Shown: piece by piece, positions 8,425 through 16,266 of the stretch
How the letters are laid out: every line of letters starts with the position of its first letter
How positions within the stretch are numbered: the stretch's first letter is position 1
Assembly (NCBI GenBank): GCA_009784085.1
Contig: WRCJ01000004.1
Span: 1-34,983, forward strand
Length of the DNA stretch: 34,983 nucleotides
Direction of reading: 5' to 3'
Source: Oscillospiraceae bacterium
Lineage (GTDB): Bacteria > Bacillota > Clostridia > Oscillospirales > UBA929
The notes under the pieces: model-generated
What the model was told of the DNA's origin: nothing
Database searches by the model: none
What the model saw: only the letters and a program-made list of their open reading frames with translations
Translations under genes and position numbers: made by a program

Positions 8425-9050
8425 TTTTTCTTAAAGAACCCTTTGGCTTTGTCGATGGCCTCTTTGATTTTTTCGTCTACCCCGGTTTGCTTCAGATAGT
8501 CCTCGACCATATTCACATTCCGGATGAATTCCGGCGCGTCTGTCACGGCGGATTCGGCATGGGTCTCTACCCTGAAGCTGGAAAAGTATTGTTCCCCCAA
8601 CAGTTTGATGGGAAGCGGAACCATATAGTCCAAGTCGATGCTAAAGGTGGAGTACACCACGTAGTTGTTGGGCTGCACCTTGGCCGAGGGGCGGTTGGGC
8701 TTCATGCAGGAAAACAGCCCCGTACCGACGCCCCCCACCTGTGTTTCCAACTCTTGTTCAATGGCCTGCTGGGTGTTGCCCATTTTGGTAAAGTACCTGT
8801 AGTACCGCCATGGGTCGGTGCTTTTCCCAAACGTCGGCGCCTTGCCGGTTTTATCCACGTCTCGCAGCAGTGGGCTGGCGCAATAAGCGGCGCCATCCAG
8901 CGTCAGCTCGGTGACAATGGCTTCGATCTTGCATTTCTGATAATAGGCGTTGCCCATGAAGATCATAAAAAAGATAACTAAAAACATGACCGGGAACACA
9001 ATGGTGGCCTCGATAATCACCATGCCGCCCTCGCGCTTGTGTACACGCAC
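8421..9050 (-). CDS. tadE: TadE-like pseudopilin
   Basis: A short prepilin-like leader MRVHKREGG is followed by MVIIEATIVFPVMFLVIFF. Cleavage after GG would leave Glu at +5, the classic type IV prepilin signature shared by TadE. One hydrophobic helix and a soluble domain of about 180 residues follow, ending in a lysine-rich tail (KAKGFFKKK). I prefer a GTG start at 9050 because GGGGAGGGG lies 6 nt upstream and gives a leader of normal length. The ORF track start at 9098 lacks a Shine-Dalgarno site and adds a 16-residue charged extension. The gene follows the Flp-like pilin gene after a hairpin-containing gap. Family knowledge makes it a minor pseudopilin of the Tad machine. Confidence 0.78.
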   Translation of the reverse strand: MRVHKREGGMVIIEATIVFPVMFLVIFFMIFMGNAYYQKCKIEAIVTELTLDGAAYCASPLLRDVDKTGKAPTFGKSTDPWRYYRYFTKMGNTQQAIEQELETQVGGVGTGLFSCMKPNRPSAKVQPNNYVVYSTFSIDLDYMVPLPIKLLGEQYFSSFRVETHAESAVTDAPEFIRNVNMVEDYLKQTGVDEKIKEAIDKAKGFFKKK

Positions 9051-9160
9051 GGCCTGCCCCTCCCCTCTCTCCTCTCGACGCGCATCGCAAACGCGCATCG
9101 TTCATGATAAACTAACTCTATACGGTATCGGCGTAGTAACTGCGTAGCGATTGCGGCGTG

Positions 9161-9197
9161 GGCGCTTGCGCCGCTCGCAGGCGGCGGCGCAAGCGCC
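9161..9197. terminator. 13-bp perfect inverted repeat downstream of the Flp-like pilin gene
   Basis: Arms ggcgcttgcgccg (9161-9173) and cggcgcaagcgcc (9185-9197) are perfectly complementary with an 11-nt loop. The hairpin lies between the pilin and TadE-like genes. No T-run follows on the minus strand, so it is more likely an attenuator, processing or mRNA-stability structure than a full terminator. This would fit higher expression of the upstream pilin gene (inference). Confidence 0.55.
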
Positions 9198-9218
9198 ATG
9201 TTGGCCGAGCGGCTGATC

Positions 9219-9437
9219 TCAGCCTTCCTTGATGGCATTATTGGCGCTAGTCTGGATTGTGCCGAACAGCGAAGCGAGTACTTTCTCGATCTCTTTTCTA
9301 AAAAAAACTGCCAGCAGAATTGCAATGCCGCATAAAACGACGATGGCGACGATGTTGACCTCTCCGTTTTCCTTTGTGAAAAACGACTGCATCTTCGCGC
9401 GCGCGAGGGTGGCGCACACCCTGAGGCTTCCGAGCAT
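9219..9437 (-). CDS. Flp-type (type IVb) pilin-like small protein
   Basis: A 72-residue protein with the build of a Flp major pilin: a leader of about 25 residues ending in KENG, one hydrophobic helix (VNIVAIVVLCGIAILLAVFF), then a short amphipathic tail (RKEIEKVLASLF) ending NNAIKEG. It starts with a very strong AAGGAGGTG site, which suggests high expression. It sits where flp genes of clostridial Tad operons sit, directly after tadC. Unusually, if cleaved after G25, Glu is at +1 and Val at +5 rather than Glu at +5. Met16 could be an internal start giving a shorter leader. It is probably the pilus subunit, though I cannot exclude a membrane accessory peptide. Confidence 0.68.
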   Translation of the reverse strand: MLGSLRVCATLARAKMQSFFTKENGEVNIVAIVVLCGIAILLAVFFRKEIEKVLASLFGTIQTSANNAIKEG

Positions 9438-9481
9438 TTTTCTTCACCTCCTTCTCTTATAAAATATATATCAATGATGAT

Positions 9482-10351
9482 CTACCCGCCCATGTTCCCG
9501 AAGATCGGCACGATGATCATGATCAATATCCCGACAAACATGATGCAGATGGGGATGAGCAACTTGCTGGCCGCTTTTTCCCCCTGCCTCTTGATGACAT
9601 GCTTCTTCATGCCCCAGACCTCTTTGCTCTGTTCTTTGAGGAAAAAGGCCAGTTCGCTGTTGCCTTTGATAAGGCCTTGCACCAACGTGGAGGTGAACTT
9701 TTTGATCTCGGGAATGACGCATCGCGTGCCGAACCCGAACAGCGCGTCCACTTCGGAGACGCCGTTTTTCATCTCGTCGACGCATTTTTGCATCTCGGCG
9801 TACAGCACGGATTGCCCCGTATACGCCACCGTTTCCCACGCCTCGCGCAGAATCATGCCCGCGTTGGTCAGCAACGCCAGCTTGGAGATGACCTCGGAGA
9901 AATCCCGCAGCATCTCTTCGGATCGCTTGCGCATCCTCTTGCCGACAGCCGTGCCGAAATAATAGTAGGAAGCCCCCGAGAAAGCGAGCATCACGGCCAA
10001 GGCCGTCACATCGTTGGCCAATCCGTACACCACGAAGGACATGACGACCAAGGTCATCGCGATGGTGATCTTCTGCGCGTATACGACGCGGATGTAGTAG
10101 TCCGCGAACCGGTCCCCGTAGAGTATGGAGACTTCGCGGCGCAATTTGCGGTCGCCCTTGGATTTGTACGGGTACTTGAGCATTTCCACCAGCGCGTAGC
10201 CGACGAAGTAGATCTCCCGCAGCGGGAACCCCTTCCCGTCGAGCGTCGCGAACAGCCCGGCGCGCCTGTACCCCACGACGAACAAGCCCAGCCAGCAAGT
10301 CAGGAAGAACGCGCCGATGCCAAAAATAATCAGATTGGTAACCGTAAACAC
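9482..10351 (-). CDS. tadC: Tad inner-membrane platform protein TadC (T2SS F family)
   Basis: A 289-residue membrane protein with an N-terminal helix, a second hydrophobic pair (about 95-135), a T2SSF cytoplasmic helical domain (MLRDFSEVISKLALLTNAGM, residues about 145-240) and a C-terminal helix (LLIPICIMFVGILIMIIVPIF). It partners with TadB to form the platform on which TadA acts. The start is GTG with AGGGGG 8 nt upstream. An ATG 5 bp upstream is out of frame. It lies 12 nt after tadB. Confidence 0.87.
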   Translation of the reverse strand: MFTVTNLIIFGIGAFFLTCWLGLFVVGYRRAGLFATLDGKGFPLREIYFVGYALVEMLKYPYKSKGDRKLRREVSILYGDRFADYYIRVVYAQKITIAMTLVVMSFVVYGLANDVTALAVMLAFSGASYYYFGTAVGKRMRKRSEEMLRDFSEVISKLALLTNAGMILREAWETVAYTGQSVLYAEMQKCVDEMKNGVSEVDALFGFGTRCVIPEIKKFTSTLVQGLIKGNSELAFFLKEQSKEVWGMKKHVIKRQGEKAASKLLIPICIMFVGILIMIIVPIFGNMGG

Positions 10352-10363
10352 CGCATTGGCCCC

Positions 10364-11227
10364 CTATACCTTGATATTCAATACCATCTTGCCCACATAA
10401 TGCGCAACGATGAACAGCACAATTGCCACCGTGGTCGACGCGATGCCCGTCACTGTCGTGAAGTTGGCCGAGAGTTCGGGGCTCAACATCTTGAGCATGC
10501 CGACAATCGCGATGGGCATCATGACCATGATGTTCTGCTCGGTCTTGCTGGCGGTGACGACCGTGTCGATCTCTTCCCGTATCTCCATTTTGTCGGTGAG
10601 TATCTCATGCGTGGCGCGGATGACATCCTTGATGTTCCCGCCCATCCGAAAGCAGATCTGGAACACATTGGCGAAGCTGACGATGTCGTCGATGCCGCTC
10701 CTGTGCCCGAAATCCTCCAGCAAGTCCTCGATGGCCACGTTGTTCGCCACACCGGACAGGATCACTTCCAATTCGTTGAGGATGAACGCGTCTTCCTCAT
10801 ATTGCACTTTGAGGTCGCCATGCACCGCTTTGAAGGAGTCCGGCACATTCTTCCCGGCGCCCAGCGAGGTATTCAGGGCCTCCAGCATATCGCGGAATTG
10901 CGAATTCAACTTCCTTTTTCGTTTCTGGATGATCTGCGACACCCGGATCGGGAGGAATTTAATGCCCGCGATCAGACCCGTCACCCCGACGAAAAACGTA
11001 TTCAGGACGTACGTCGTCATCGTCGGATTGCCAAATTCGTCCAGCCCGATGCCCCCGTAGAAGAGGTAGCCCACGGCCCCGCCTACGCCAAACCCGATGA
11101 GGAAATATAGGATCTTCTGCGGCAGCGACATGTAGTAGACCTTGTAGTTGAGCGTGCGCATATTGGTCGCGGATTGGTAATACTGCGGCTGTTTCTCCGG
11201 TTTAGGTCCCTTGGTAAATAACCCCAT
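10364..11227 (-). CDS. tadB: Tad inner-membrane platform protein TadB (T2SS F family)
   Basis: A 287-residue T2SSF-family protein. Two N-terminal hydrophobic segments (about 38-85) are followed by a basic loop (QIIQKRKRKLNSQF), the helical F domain (about 100-220, with FRMGGNIKDVIRATHEIL typical of TadB), and two C-terminal membrane segments (about 228-285). It forms the export platform with TadC. The ATG start has AGAGGTG upstream and lies 16 nt downstream of tadA. The labels TadB and TadC rest on order and length, since the two are paralogues. Confidence 0.87.
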   Translation of the reverse strand: MGLFTKGPKPEKQPQYYQSATNMRTLNYKVYYMSLPQKILYFLIGFGVGGAVGYLFYGGIGLDEFGNPTMTTYVLNTFFVGVTGLIAGIKFLPIRVSQIIQKRKRKLNSQFRDMLEALNTSLGAGKNVPDSFKAVHGDLKVQYEEDAFILNELEVILSGVANNVAIEDLLEDFGHRSGIDDIVSFANVFQICFRMGGNIKDVIRATHEILTDKMEIREEIDTVVTASKTEQNIMVMMPIAIVGMLKMLSPELSANFTTVTGIASTTVAIVLFIVAHYVGKMVLNIKV

Positions 11228-11243
11228 CGTTACACCTCTGATT

Positions 11244-12482
11244 TCAAATGGTTATTTTGGCGCCGGCCAATTGCAGCTTCAGGACGTTTTGCAGGGGATT
11301 GTCCGTGCGCGTGAGGCTACCCGACACCCGATCTAGCGTCGATTTCTCATCTTCCTGGAAAACAAAGAGCGGATTGAGCCGTATTTCGCCGTTCTCGTAT
11401 CCCAGGATCTCCGTGATCTCCATGGTCTTCCGGGAACGATCTCGCAACCGGGACAGATGGATGATGATATCCACCGCCGACGCGATTTGCTGCCGTATGG
11501 CCTCGAGGGGCAACCCGTTCGCCCCCTGCAAGACCATGGTTTCCATGCGGCTGAGCATGTCCCGCGTCGAATTGGCATGTCCCGTGGACAGCGATCCGTC
11601 ATGCCCCGTGTTCATCGCCTGCAACATGTCCAAGGCTTCCCCGCCGCGCACCTCGCCGACCACGATGCGCTCCGGCCTCATGCGCAGCGAGGTCTTGATG
11701 AGATCGCGTATCGTGATCCGCCCGGCGCCGGCCGAGTTGGCGTTCCTTGTTTCCATGCCTATCAGGTTGTCGATGCCCTTGATCTGCAGCTCGGCCGAAT
11801 CCTCGATGGTGATGACGCGCTCGTCCTTCGGGATATAGTTGGACAGGGCGTTGAGGAATGTGGTCTTGCCGGATCCCGTGCCGCCGCTGATGAAGATATT
11901 GAACTTGGCGCGGACGAGCACCTCCAGCTTATCGGCGATTTCCCGGGTGATGGATCCGTATTCGATCAGCTTTTCTATGGTCATCGGCGTCTTCGAGAAT
12001 TTTCGGATGGTCATGGTGGGGCCGCATAGGGCGATGGGAGGCAAGACCACGTTGACACGGGAACCGTCGGGCAGGCGCGTGTCCACGATGGGGTTGGCTT
12101 GGTTGACCTCGCGCCCCGCCAGGCCGACGACGCGCTGGATGACATCCTCCAGCCTCCGTTGGCTTTCGAACTGCTTGTCCAGTTTGCTCAGTTCCCCGTT
12201 TTTTTCGATAAAGACGTTTTCAAAGCCGTTGATCATCACCTCGGTGATGGAATCGTCCAAGATGATGCTGTCCAACAGGCCGAGGCCCCTGATGCCGCTG
12301 AATACCTGCCGTACCATCGACACCATCGTATCGATGGGGCAATACTCGTCCCCGACCCGGCACTTTACCAGCTCTTCGATCTTTTCTTGGAGTTCCTCGT
12401 CGCTGAGCGTGCTCAACGGAAGGGTTTCCGTGATATATGCCTTGACATGGGCGACGGTCTCTTCCCATTTACCTTCGTGCAT
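11244..12482 (-). CDS. tadA: Tad pilus assembly ATPase TadA/CpaF
   Basis: A secretion ATPase of the GspE/VirB11 superfamily, about 412 residues, which powers pilin export. In the 417-residue ORF numbering, Walker A is GGTGSGKTT (195-203), an Asp/Glu box follows at VITIEDSAEL, Walker B is RIVVGEVRGGEALD (267-280) and the His box is TGHDGSLSTGHANS. The N-terminal domain carries ITEVMINGFENVFIE, typical of CpaF. The ORF track begins at a TTG (12497). I choose ATG at 12482 because GAGGGGGAG ends 4 nt before it. It immediately follows tadZ and precedes tadB. Confidence 0.93.
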   Translation of the reverse strand: MHEGKWEETVAHVKAYITETLPLSTLSDEELQEKIEELVKCRVGDEYCPIDTMVSMVRQVFSGIRGLGLLDSIILDDSITEVMINGFENVFIEKNGELSKLDKQFESQRRLEDVIQRVVGLAGREVNQANPIVDTRLPDGSRVNVVLPPIALCGPTMTIRKFSKTPMTIEKLIEYGSITREIADKLEVLVRAKFNIFISGGTGSGKTTFLNALSNYIPKDERVITIEDSAELQIKGIDNLIGMETRNANSAGAGRITIRDLIKTSLRMRPERIVVGEVRGGEALDMLQAMNTGHDGSLSTGHANSTRDMLSRMETMVLQGANGLPLEAIRQQIASAVDIIIHLSRLRDRSRKTMEITEILGYENGEIRLNPLFVFQEDEKSTLDRVSGSLTRTDNPLQNVLKLQLAGAKITI

Positions 12483-12497
12483 GACGCTCCCCCTCAA

Positions 12498-13568
12498 TTA
12501 TAGGACCTCTGTCAGTTTCTGAAATACGCCCATCCCTGCCAGCTGCGCCACGACATCTTTGGCCGCCGCGTGTTCGTACCGGGGCGCCCCGCCGATGGAT
12601 CGGATATCGTCGCCCAGGGTTTTCCCGGTTTTGTTGCTGAATTTGTTGTAGAACACGCAGATGCGCGGCAGCAAGGCCATGCCGGTTTGCTGCTCGACAA
12701 TCTCCATGGCCCGGTAGACGCGGGCAAACTTGGCGTTTCCCAGCGCCTCCCCGTCGCAGACAAAAACGATGGCGGCCGACTGGCGGAAGATCTCCATGGC
12801 GTACTCGCCCATGGAAAAGTCGATATCGATGACGATGGCGTTGTAGCGGCCCGTCAACCTGATATCGGCCAGCAGTTTCTTTGTATCCTCGATTTTTATC
12901 GCCATCATATCCAGCGCGGTGGGGGGGGACGCATAGAAGAACACGCCGGATTCGTCCTGCCTGACGCCGCTTTCCAGTTTCAGGGACAGGTTGGGTTTCT
13001 TGCTCTTGATCGCGAAGAGGATATCGCCGAAGTCGGACTGCCCCTCGCCGGCAAAGAAGGATTCCGCGCCGCCAAAGGTCTCCAAGTTGAGGTACAGCGT
13101 CCGTTGCCCCATGGCCGCGAGGGTTTTGGCGCATGCGGCGGCGGAAACCGAGCTGCCGCAGCCACCGCTCGCGGACACAAATGTGATGGTCCGCACCGCG
13201 GTGTCGGAGTCCATCCTCAGCCCGACGGCATCGGAGACGCTGTCGGCATAGAGTTCCAGAATGGCTTTGTAGAGGGACTCGGCCCGCTGGTACTTGCAGA
13301 CGGCCGGGCAACCGCGAAAAGCCTCGATATCAGGCGATTCCACCAAGTAGGCAAAACCGCAGTACCGGGGCAGTTTCGATATATCGATGGCAAAGCTGTC
13401 GGCTGCGAGGAACACGTTGATCCTCGCGCCCGCCATGCCGGAGAGTGCGGCGTCCCAATCGGAAAAGGAATAGATCTCCAGCTTTTCCGGGTATTTGCTC
13501 GTAAAGGCATGGGAAATGCGTTGCAAGAAGTTTGCGTCCGCGTCGAGTATGGCCAGTCTGATTCTCAT
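12498..13568 (-). CDS. tadZ: Atypical ParA-like ATPase TadZ/CpaE
   Basis: About 356 residues from ATG at 13568, which has AGAGGAAG upstream. The track start at 13637 adds 23 residues without support. Residues 1-110 form a receiver-like domain (RLAILDADANFLQRIS). From residue 127 there is a deviant ParA/MinD fold. The P-loop is SASGGCGSSVSA (132-143), lacking the lysines of KGGxGKS/T. That is characteristic of TadZ proteins, described as atypical ATPases that localise the Tad machine, for example TadZ of Eubacterium rectale. Later landmarks are YNAIVIDIDFSMG and VFVCDGEALGNAKFAR. It is the first gene of the Tad operon. Confidence 0.87.
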   Translation of the reverse strand: MRIRLAILDADANFLQRISHAFTSKYPEKLEIYSFSDWDAALSGMAGARINVFLAADSFAIDISKLPRYCGFAYLVESPDIEAFRGCPAVCKYQRAESLYKAILELYADSVSDAVGLRMDSDTAVRTITFVSASGGCGSSVSAAACAKTLAAMGQRTLYLNLETFGGAESFFAGEGQSDFGDILFAIKSKKPNLSLKLESGVRQDESGVFFYASPPTALDMMAIKIEDTKKLLADIRLTGRYNAIVIDIDFSMGEYAMEIFRQSAAIVFVCDGEALGNAKFARVYRAMEIVEQQTGMALLPRICVFYNKFSNKTGKTLGDDIRSIGGAPRYEHAAAKDVVAQLAGMGVFQKLTEVL

Positions 13569-13860
13569 GTTCTTCCTCTCACATTCTTCAAGTGTTGGGG
13601 AACCGTGGGCGGCGCCCATTTCAAAAGGTAACCCCATCTGGCAAACCTTATTTGAAAATACCCATCCGAAAAAGTGCGCAACAATAACGCGGGTTCGCCA
13701 TTATCGAACCAGCTGATGAAAAATCACAACACAAAGATGTCAAAATATTGAGTTGTCGCTTGCATTGTCGCTTTCCTATCGGATTGTGTCTCGTTGCGTC
13801 TCGTTGTTGCGTCTCGTTGCGTCTCGCGCCTGTTTTGCGCCCAAACCTTCACCTCTATGA
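13569..13860 (-). promoter_or_regulatory. Long 5' leader of the Tad operon with tandem repeat
   Basis: About 290 nt separate the predicted transcription start from tadZ. On the plus strand, 13788-13830 holds gtctcgttgc units (10, 13, 10 and 10 bp). Nearer tadZ there is a GGTTCG/CGAACC hairpin around 13693-13711. The length suggests post-transcriptional control. I compared it by eye with the c-di-GMP riboswitch consensus and could not support a match. No gene is seen here. Confidence 0.5.
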
Positions 13861-13863
13861 ACC

Positions 13864-13892
13864 ATTATAGCGAACATTCTTTCGGCTGTCAA
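13864..13892 (-). promoter_or_regulatory. Consensus SigA-type promoter of the Tad operon
   Basis: The minus strand reads TTGACA (13892-13887), 17 nt, TATAAT (13869-13864), a perfect match to the vegetative consensus. A second TTGACA lies at 13918-13913. Between the two is the inverted repeat caatat/atattg (13895-13900 and 13909-13914), a plausible operator. Confidence 0.85.
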
Positions 13893-14007
13893 TACAATAT
13901 GTTGAAATATATTGTCAAGAGCTACTTAAATTACACTATAGGTAATGAAACCACTGTGATAAATGCTATTTAATACGATATATCATGAAAGAATATACAT
14001 TATTTTA

Positions 14008-14037
14008 TTTACAAGGTTCGTCCATCCATGTTATAAT
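14008..14037 (+). promoter_or_regulatory. Promoter of the GltD-like gene
   Basis: TTTACA (14008-14013), 18-nt spacer, TATAAT (14032-14037). It lies inside the N-terminal part of the long ORF listed from 13963, which shows that the listed start is not used. AAGGAGGA and GTG follow 25-40 nt downstream. Confidence 0.75.
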
Positions 14038-14073
14038 CTCCCCATCGGGAGACAAAGAACCAAGGAGGACAAT

Positions 14074-15420
14074 GTGAATAAGCATATTGTAGACGACGCC
14101 CGCCGATGCCTCCAGTGCAAGAACCCGCTGTGCATACAAGGATGCCCCGTGGAAACGCCCATCAAGGATGCCATCCACTTGCTCCTGAGCGACGGCATCC
14201 AGCAAGCCGGCCGCCTGCTGTTTGACAACAATCCGCTGTCTATCGTCTGTTCCTTGATTTGCCCCCAGGAAAACCAATGCGAAGGCCATTGTATCTTGGG
14301 GAAAAAGGGCGTGCCTGTGCATATCAGCGCCATTGAGCAATATATTTCCGACTACTATCTGAGCCTTTATAAGCCGACGGCCCCGGCGCAGGGGCAGGAG
14401 CAGGGGAAAGCCGCTATCATCGGATCCGGCCCCGCCGGCATCACGATCGCGTTTTATTTGGCGCAAAAAGGGCATCGGGTCACGATCTATGACGGGAATG
14501 AGCGGATTGGCGGCATTTTGCGCTACGGGATCCCGGAGTTCCGCCTACCCAAGGGCATCTTGGACAGGCTGGGGCATGCGTTGGCCGGTTTGGGCGTAAA
14601 AATCAGGCCCAACACCACAATCGGCGCGAGCCTGAATTTGGACGAACTCTTTCGGGATGGTTTCGACGCGGTCTTCATGGGCACCGGCGTGTGGCGCCCC
14701 AAGAAGCTGGGCATCCAAGGCGAGAGCTTAGGGCATGTGCATTTTGCCATTGAGTACCTGCGCAACCCGGATGTCTACAACTTGGGCGGGCGCGTGCTCG
14801 TCGTGGGCGCCGGCAACGTGGCGATGGACGTAGCCCGGACGGCCCTCCGGCATGGTAGTAGCGAGGTCTGCGTCGCCTGCTATGGGGAGGAGTCGGCTGT
14901 CACGGCGCAGCCTGTCGAAATGGAGTACGCAAAGATCGACGGCGTCCGGTTCATCTTCAACAAAGCCGCCCTCGCGTTTACCGAGGAGGGCGCCCTGCTA
15001 GCCGACACCCGCGCTGTAGCGGACGGCACCCGCGCTGTAGCGGATGGCGTTGGCGCTGTAGCGGATGGCACCGGCGCTGTAGCGGATGGCACCGGCGCCA
15101 CTGCGGACGACACCCGCGCCACAGCGGACGGCGTCGGCGCCTTCGAGCTTGTCCCCGGGTCCCAGCAACTCTACCCGGCGGATTCCATCATTGTCGCCAT
15201 CGGCCAAGGCCCCAGGGCCGTCATCGTATCCTCCACAAAGGGCATCGAAGTGGGCGCGTCCGGCTTGGTCGTCGCCGACGATTCCGGCCGCACGACCCGG
15301 CAAGGCGTATTCGCCTCCGGCGACGTGGTGACCGGGGCGAGGACTGTGGTGGAGGCCGTGCGGCGATCGCGCCAGGTAGCCGGCGCGATGGATGCGTACA
15401 TCCGGGCGTTGAGGGGATAG
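14074..15420 (+). CDS. GltD-like NAD(P)/FAD-dependent Fe-S oxidoreductase
   Basis: 448 residues from GTG at 14074, preceded by AAGGAGGA. The ATG two bases earlier is out of frame and stops at once. The N-terminal Fer4_20-type domain has cysteines 12, 15, 20, 24 and 59, 63, 69, 73 for two 4Fe-4S clusters. FAD binds at GSGPAG (117-122) and NAD(P) at GAGNVA (245-250); the second FAD motif is GVFASGDVVTG near 411. The family includes glutamate synthase small subunit and NfnB/SudA-like enzymes. No gltB-like partner lies beside it, so the substrate is unknown. Residues 311-355 are a repeat insertion (TRAVADG units) not seen in family members I know. The gene stands alone on the plus strand. Confidence 0.85.
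   Translation: MNKHIVDDARRCLQCKNPLCIQGCPVETPIKDAIHLLLSDGIQQAGRLLFDNNPLSIVCSLICPQENQCEGHCILGKKGVPVHISAIEQYISDYYLSLYKPTAPAQGQEQGKAAIIGSGPAGITIAFYLAQKGHRVTIYDGNERIGGILRYGIPEFRLPKGILDRLGHALAGLGVKIRPNTTIGASLNLDELFRDGFDAVFMGTGVWRPKKLGIQGESLGHVHFAIEYLRNPDVYNLGGRVLVVGAGNVAMDVARTALRHGSSEVCVACYGEESAVTAQPVEMEYAKIDGVRFIFNKAALAFTEEGALLADTRAVADGTRAVADGVGAVADGTGAVADGTGATADDTRATADGVGAFELVPGSQQLYPADSIIVAIGQGPRAVIVSSTKGIEVGASGLVVADDSGRTTRQGVFASGDVVTGARTVVEAVRRSRQVAGAMDAYIRALRG
15004..15141. repeat. 21-bp in-frame tandem repeat (6.5 units) inside the oxidoreductase gene
   Basis: Units such as ggcacccgcgctgtagcgga(t/c) repeat six times exactly every 21 bp, then partly a seventh time. Each encodes a seven-residue step like TRAVADG. 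The frame is preserved before and after. Confidence 0.95.
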
Positions 15421-15506
15421 TCAGGCCACAGGTTATTATAGGCGGGTACAGGCAACAGACCCTTACAGGCGGGAATGTATAGGCGGGGTTATGATTGGCG
15501 GGAATA
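15421..15506. repeat. Irregular repeats between convergent genes
   Basis: The motif (t/a)ataggcggg or acaggcggg(aat) recurs about five times at 13-27 bp spacing between the stops of the oxidoreductase and the PRTase-like gene. No hairpin with a T-run was found. Confidence 0.55.
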
Positions 15507-16142
15507 TTACAGGTGGGAATAGCCGAAAGCGTTGACCACGCCGTCGAGCTTGTGCTTCCCCGCGCACAGTGAGCAACTTTCCACTTGGTAACTGCGATAA
15601 TCGGGGATATCAGCGTTGGTGAAGATCGTGTTGATCGTATGCCCCTCGATTTCCGGAAGAATGCTGAACAAAGCGCAGACTCCCGCCGGGTGCCCCCCGT
15701 AATAATGGAGGCATTCCATGGCGCGGTGGACCGTGATGCCCGTGGATATCGAAGAGACAATCATCAGGACATTCTTGCCGCGCACCATGTTCAGGTTGCT
15801 GTCACGGAATATCAGGTGCCCCCTTGTGTTTTGCTCCGGGCGGATGACGCCCATGTCTTTCCCCGAATTGAGTATCATGCCCGGCTGGGTGAGCGCGTCG
15901 GCGATGAACGTGCCGATCATTTTGGTGCCATCCATGCAGAGGATGGTGTCGATGTCGATCGCGGTGTACCGCCCGGACAGCTCCGTGGCGATTTCCCGGG
16001 CCATTTTGAGCCGGTCTTTCGCTTGGTTGAGGTCGATGAAATAGTTGACATGGGAATGCCCGGTGGCAAAGTGCCCGCGGATGACATCGACAAATATCGC
16101 TTTCGAACGCCGTGAGACGATGACGCCGTGGACAGTACTCAT
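15507..16142 (-). CDS. Phosphoribosyltransferase-like protein (orotate PRTase-related)
   Basis: A 211-residue protein with the length and order of a type I PRTase: an N-terminal hood-like part, a central alpha/beta core, and a loop VLMIVSSISTGIT (125-137) at the position of the PRPP-binding motif. Usual motifs have two acidic residues there (DD/ED then TTG); here they are Ser-Ser while STG is kept. PRPP binding may therefore be altered. A CxxC pair (ESCSLCAGKHK, near 190-194) sits near the C-terminus. The start has AGGAGGGG and a TTGATT-17-TATAGT promoter. It is divergent from the isomerase gene and convergent with the oxidoreductase. It is not safely pyrE, since no pyrimidine genes are nearby. 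Confidence 0.65.
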   Translation of the reverse strand: MSTVHGVIVSRRSKAIFVDVIRGHFATGHSHVNYFIDLNQAKDRLKMAREIATELSGRYTAIDIDTILCMDGTKMIGTFIADALTQPGMILNSGKDMGVIRPEQNTRGHLIFRDSNLNMVRGKNVLMIVSSISTGITVHRAMECLHYYGGHPAGVCALFSILPEIEGHTINTIFTNADIPDYRSYQVESCSLCAGKHKLDGVVNAFGYSHL

Positions 16143-16180
16143 ACAATACCCCTCCTAAGTTTATCAAATTCTTCAATCAC

Positions 16181-16209
16181 ACTATACCATACAAGCGGAG
16201 AGAAATCAA
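16181..16209 (-). promoter_or_regulatory. Promoter of the PRTase-like gene
   Basis: On the minus strand, TTGATT (16209-16204), 17 nt, TATAGT (16186-16181), followed by AGGAGGGG before the ATG at 16142. The rest of the divergent gap holds ataagtc/ataaatc short repeats. Confidence 0.7.
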
Positions 16210-16266
16210 ATCATAAGAGTAAGTCAATAAGTCTATAAATCTATAAGTGCGAAGGGGGATATCACC

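Noticed and set aside
9599-11110. 503-residue plus-strand ORF
   Set aside because: It lies antisense over tadC and tadB, which have clear family features. The translation is low in structure and matches no family I know; it is a GC-driven shadow.
12570-13631. 353-residue plus-strand ORF
   Set aside because: Antisense shadow of tadZ; no ribosome site or recognisable motif.
13569-13860. c-di-GMP riboswitch in the Tad leader
   Set aside because: GACGCAA and GGGGTTACC strings occur, but GACGCAA comes from the tandem repeat and the required order and pairing elements could not be aligned by eye. An Infernal search against Rfam GEMM models would decide.
13963-14073. N-terminal extension of the GltD-like ORF
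   Set aside because: It spans the promoter -35/-10 boxes; the ribosome site and GTG at 14074 give the normal N-terminus.
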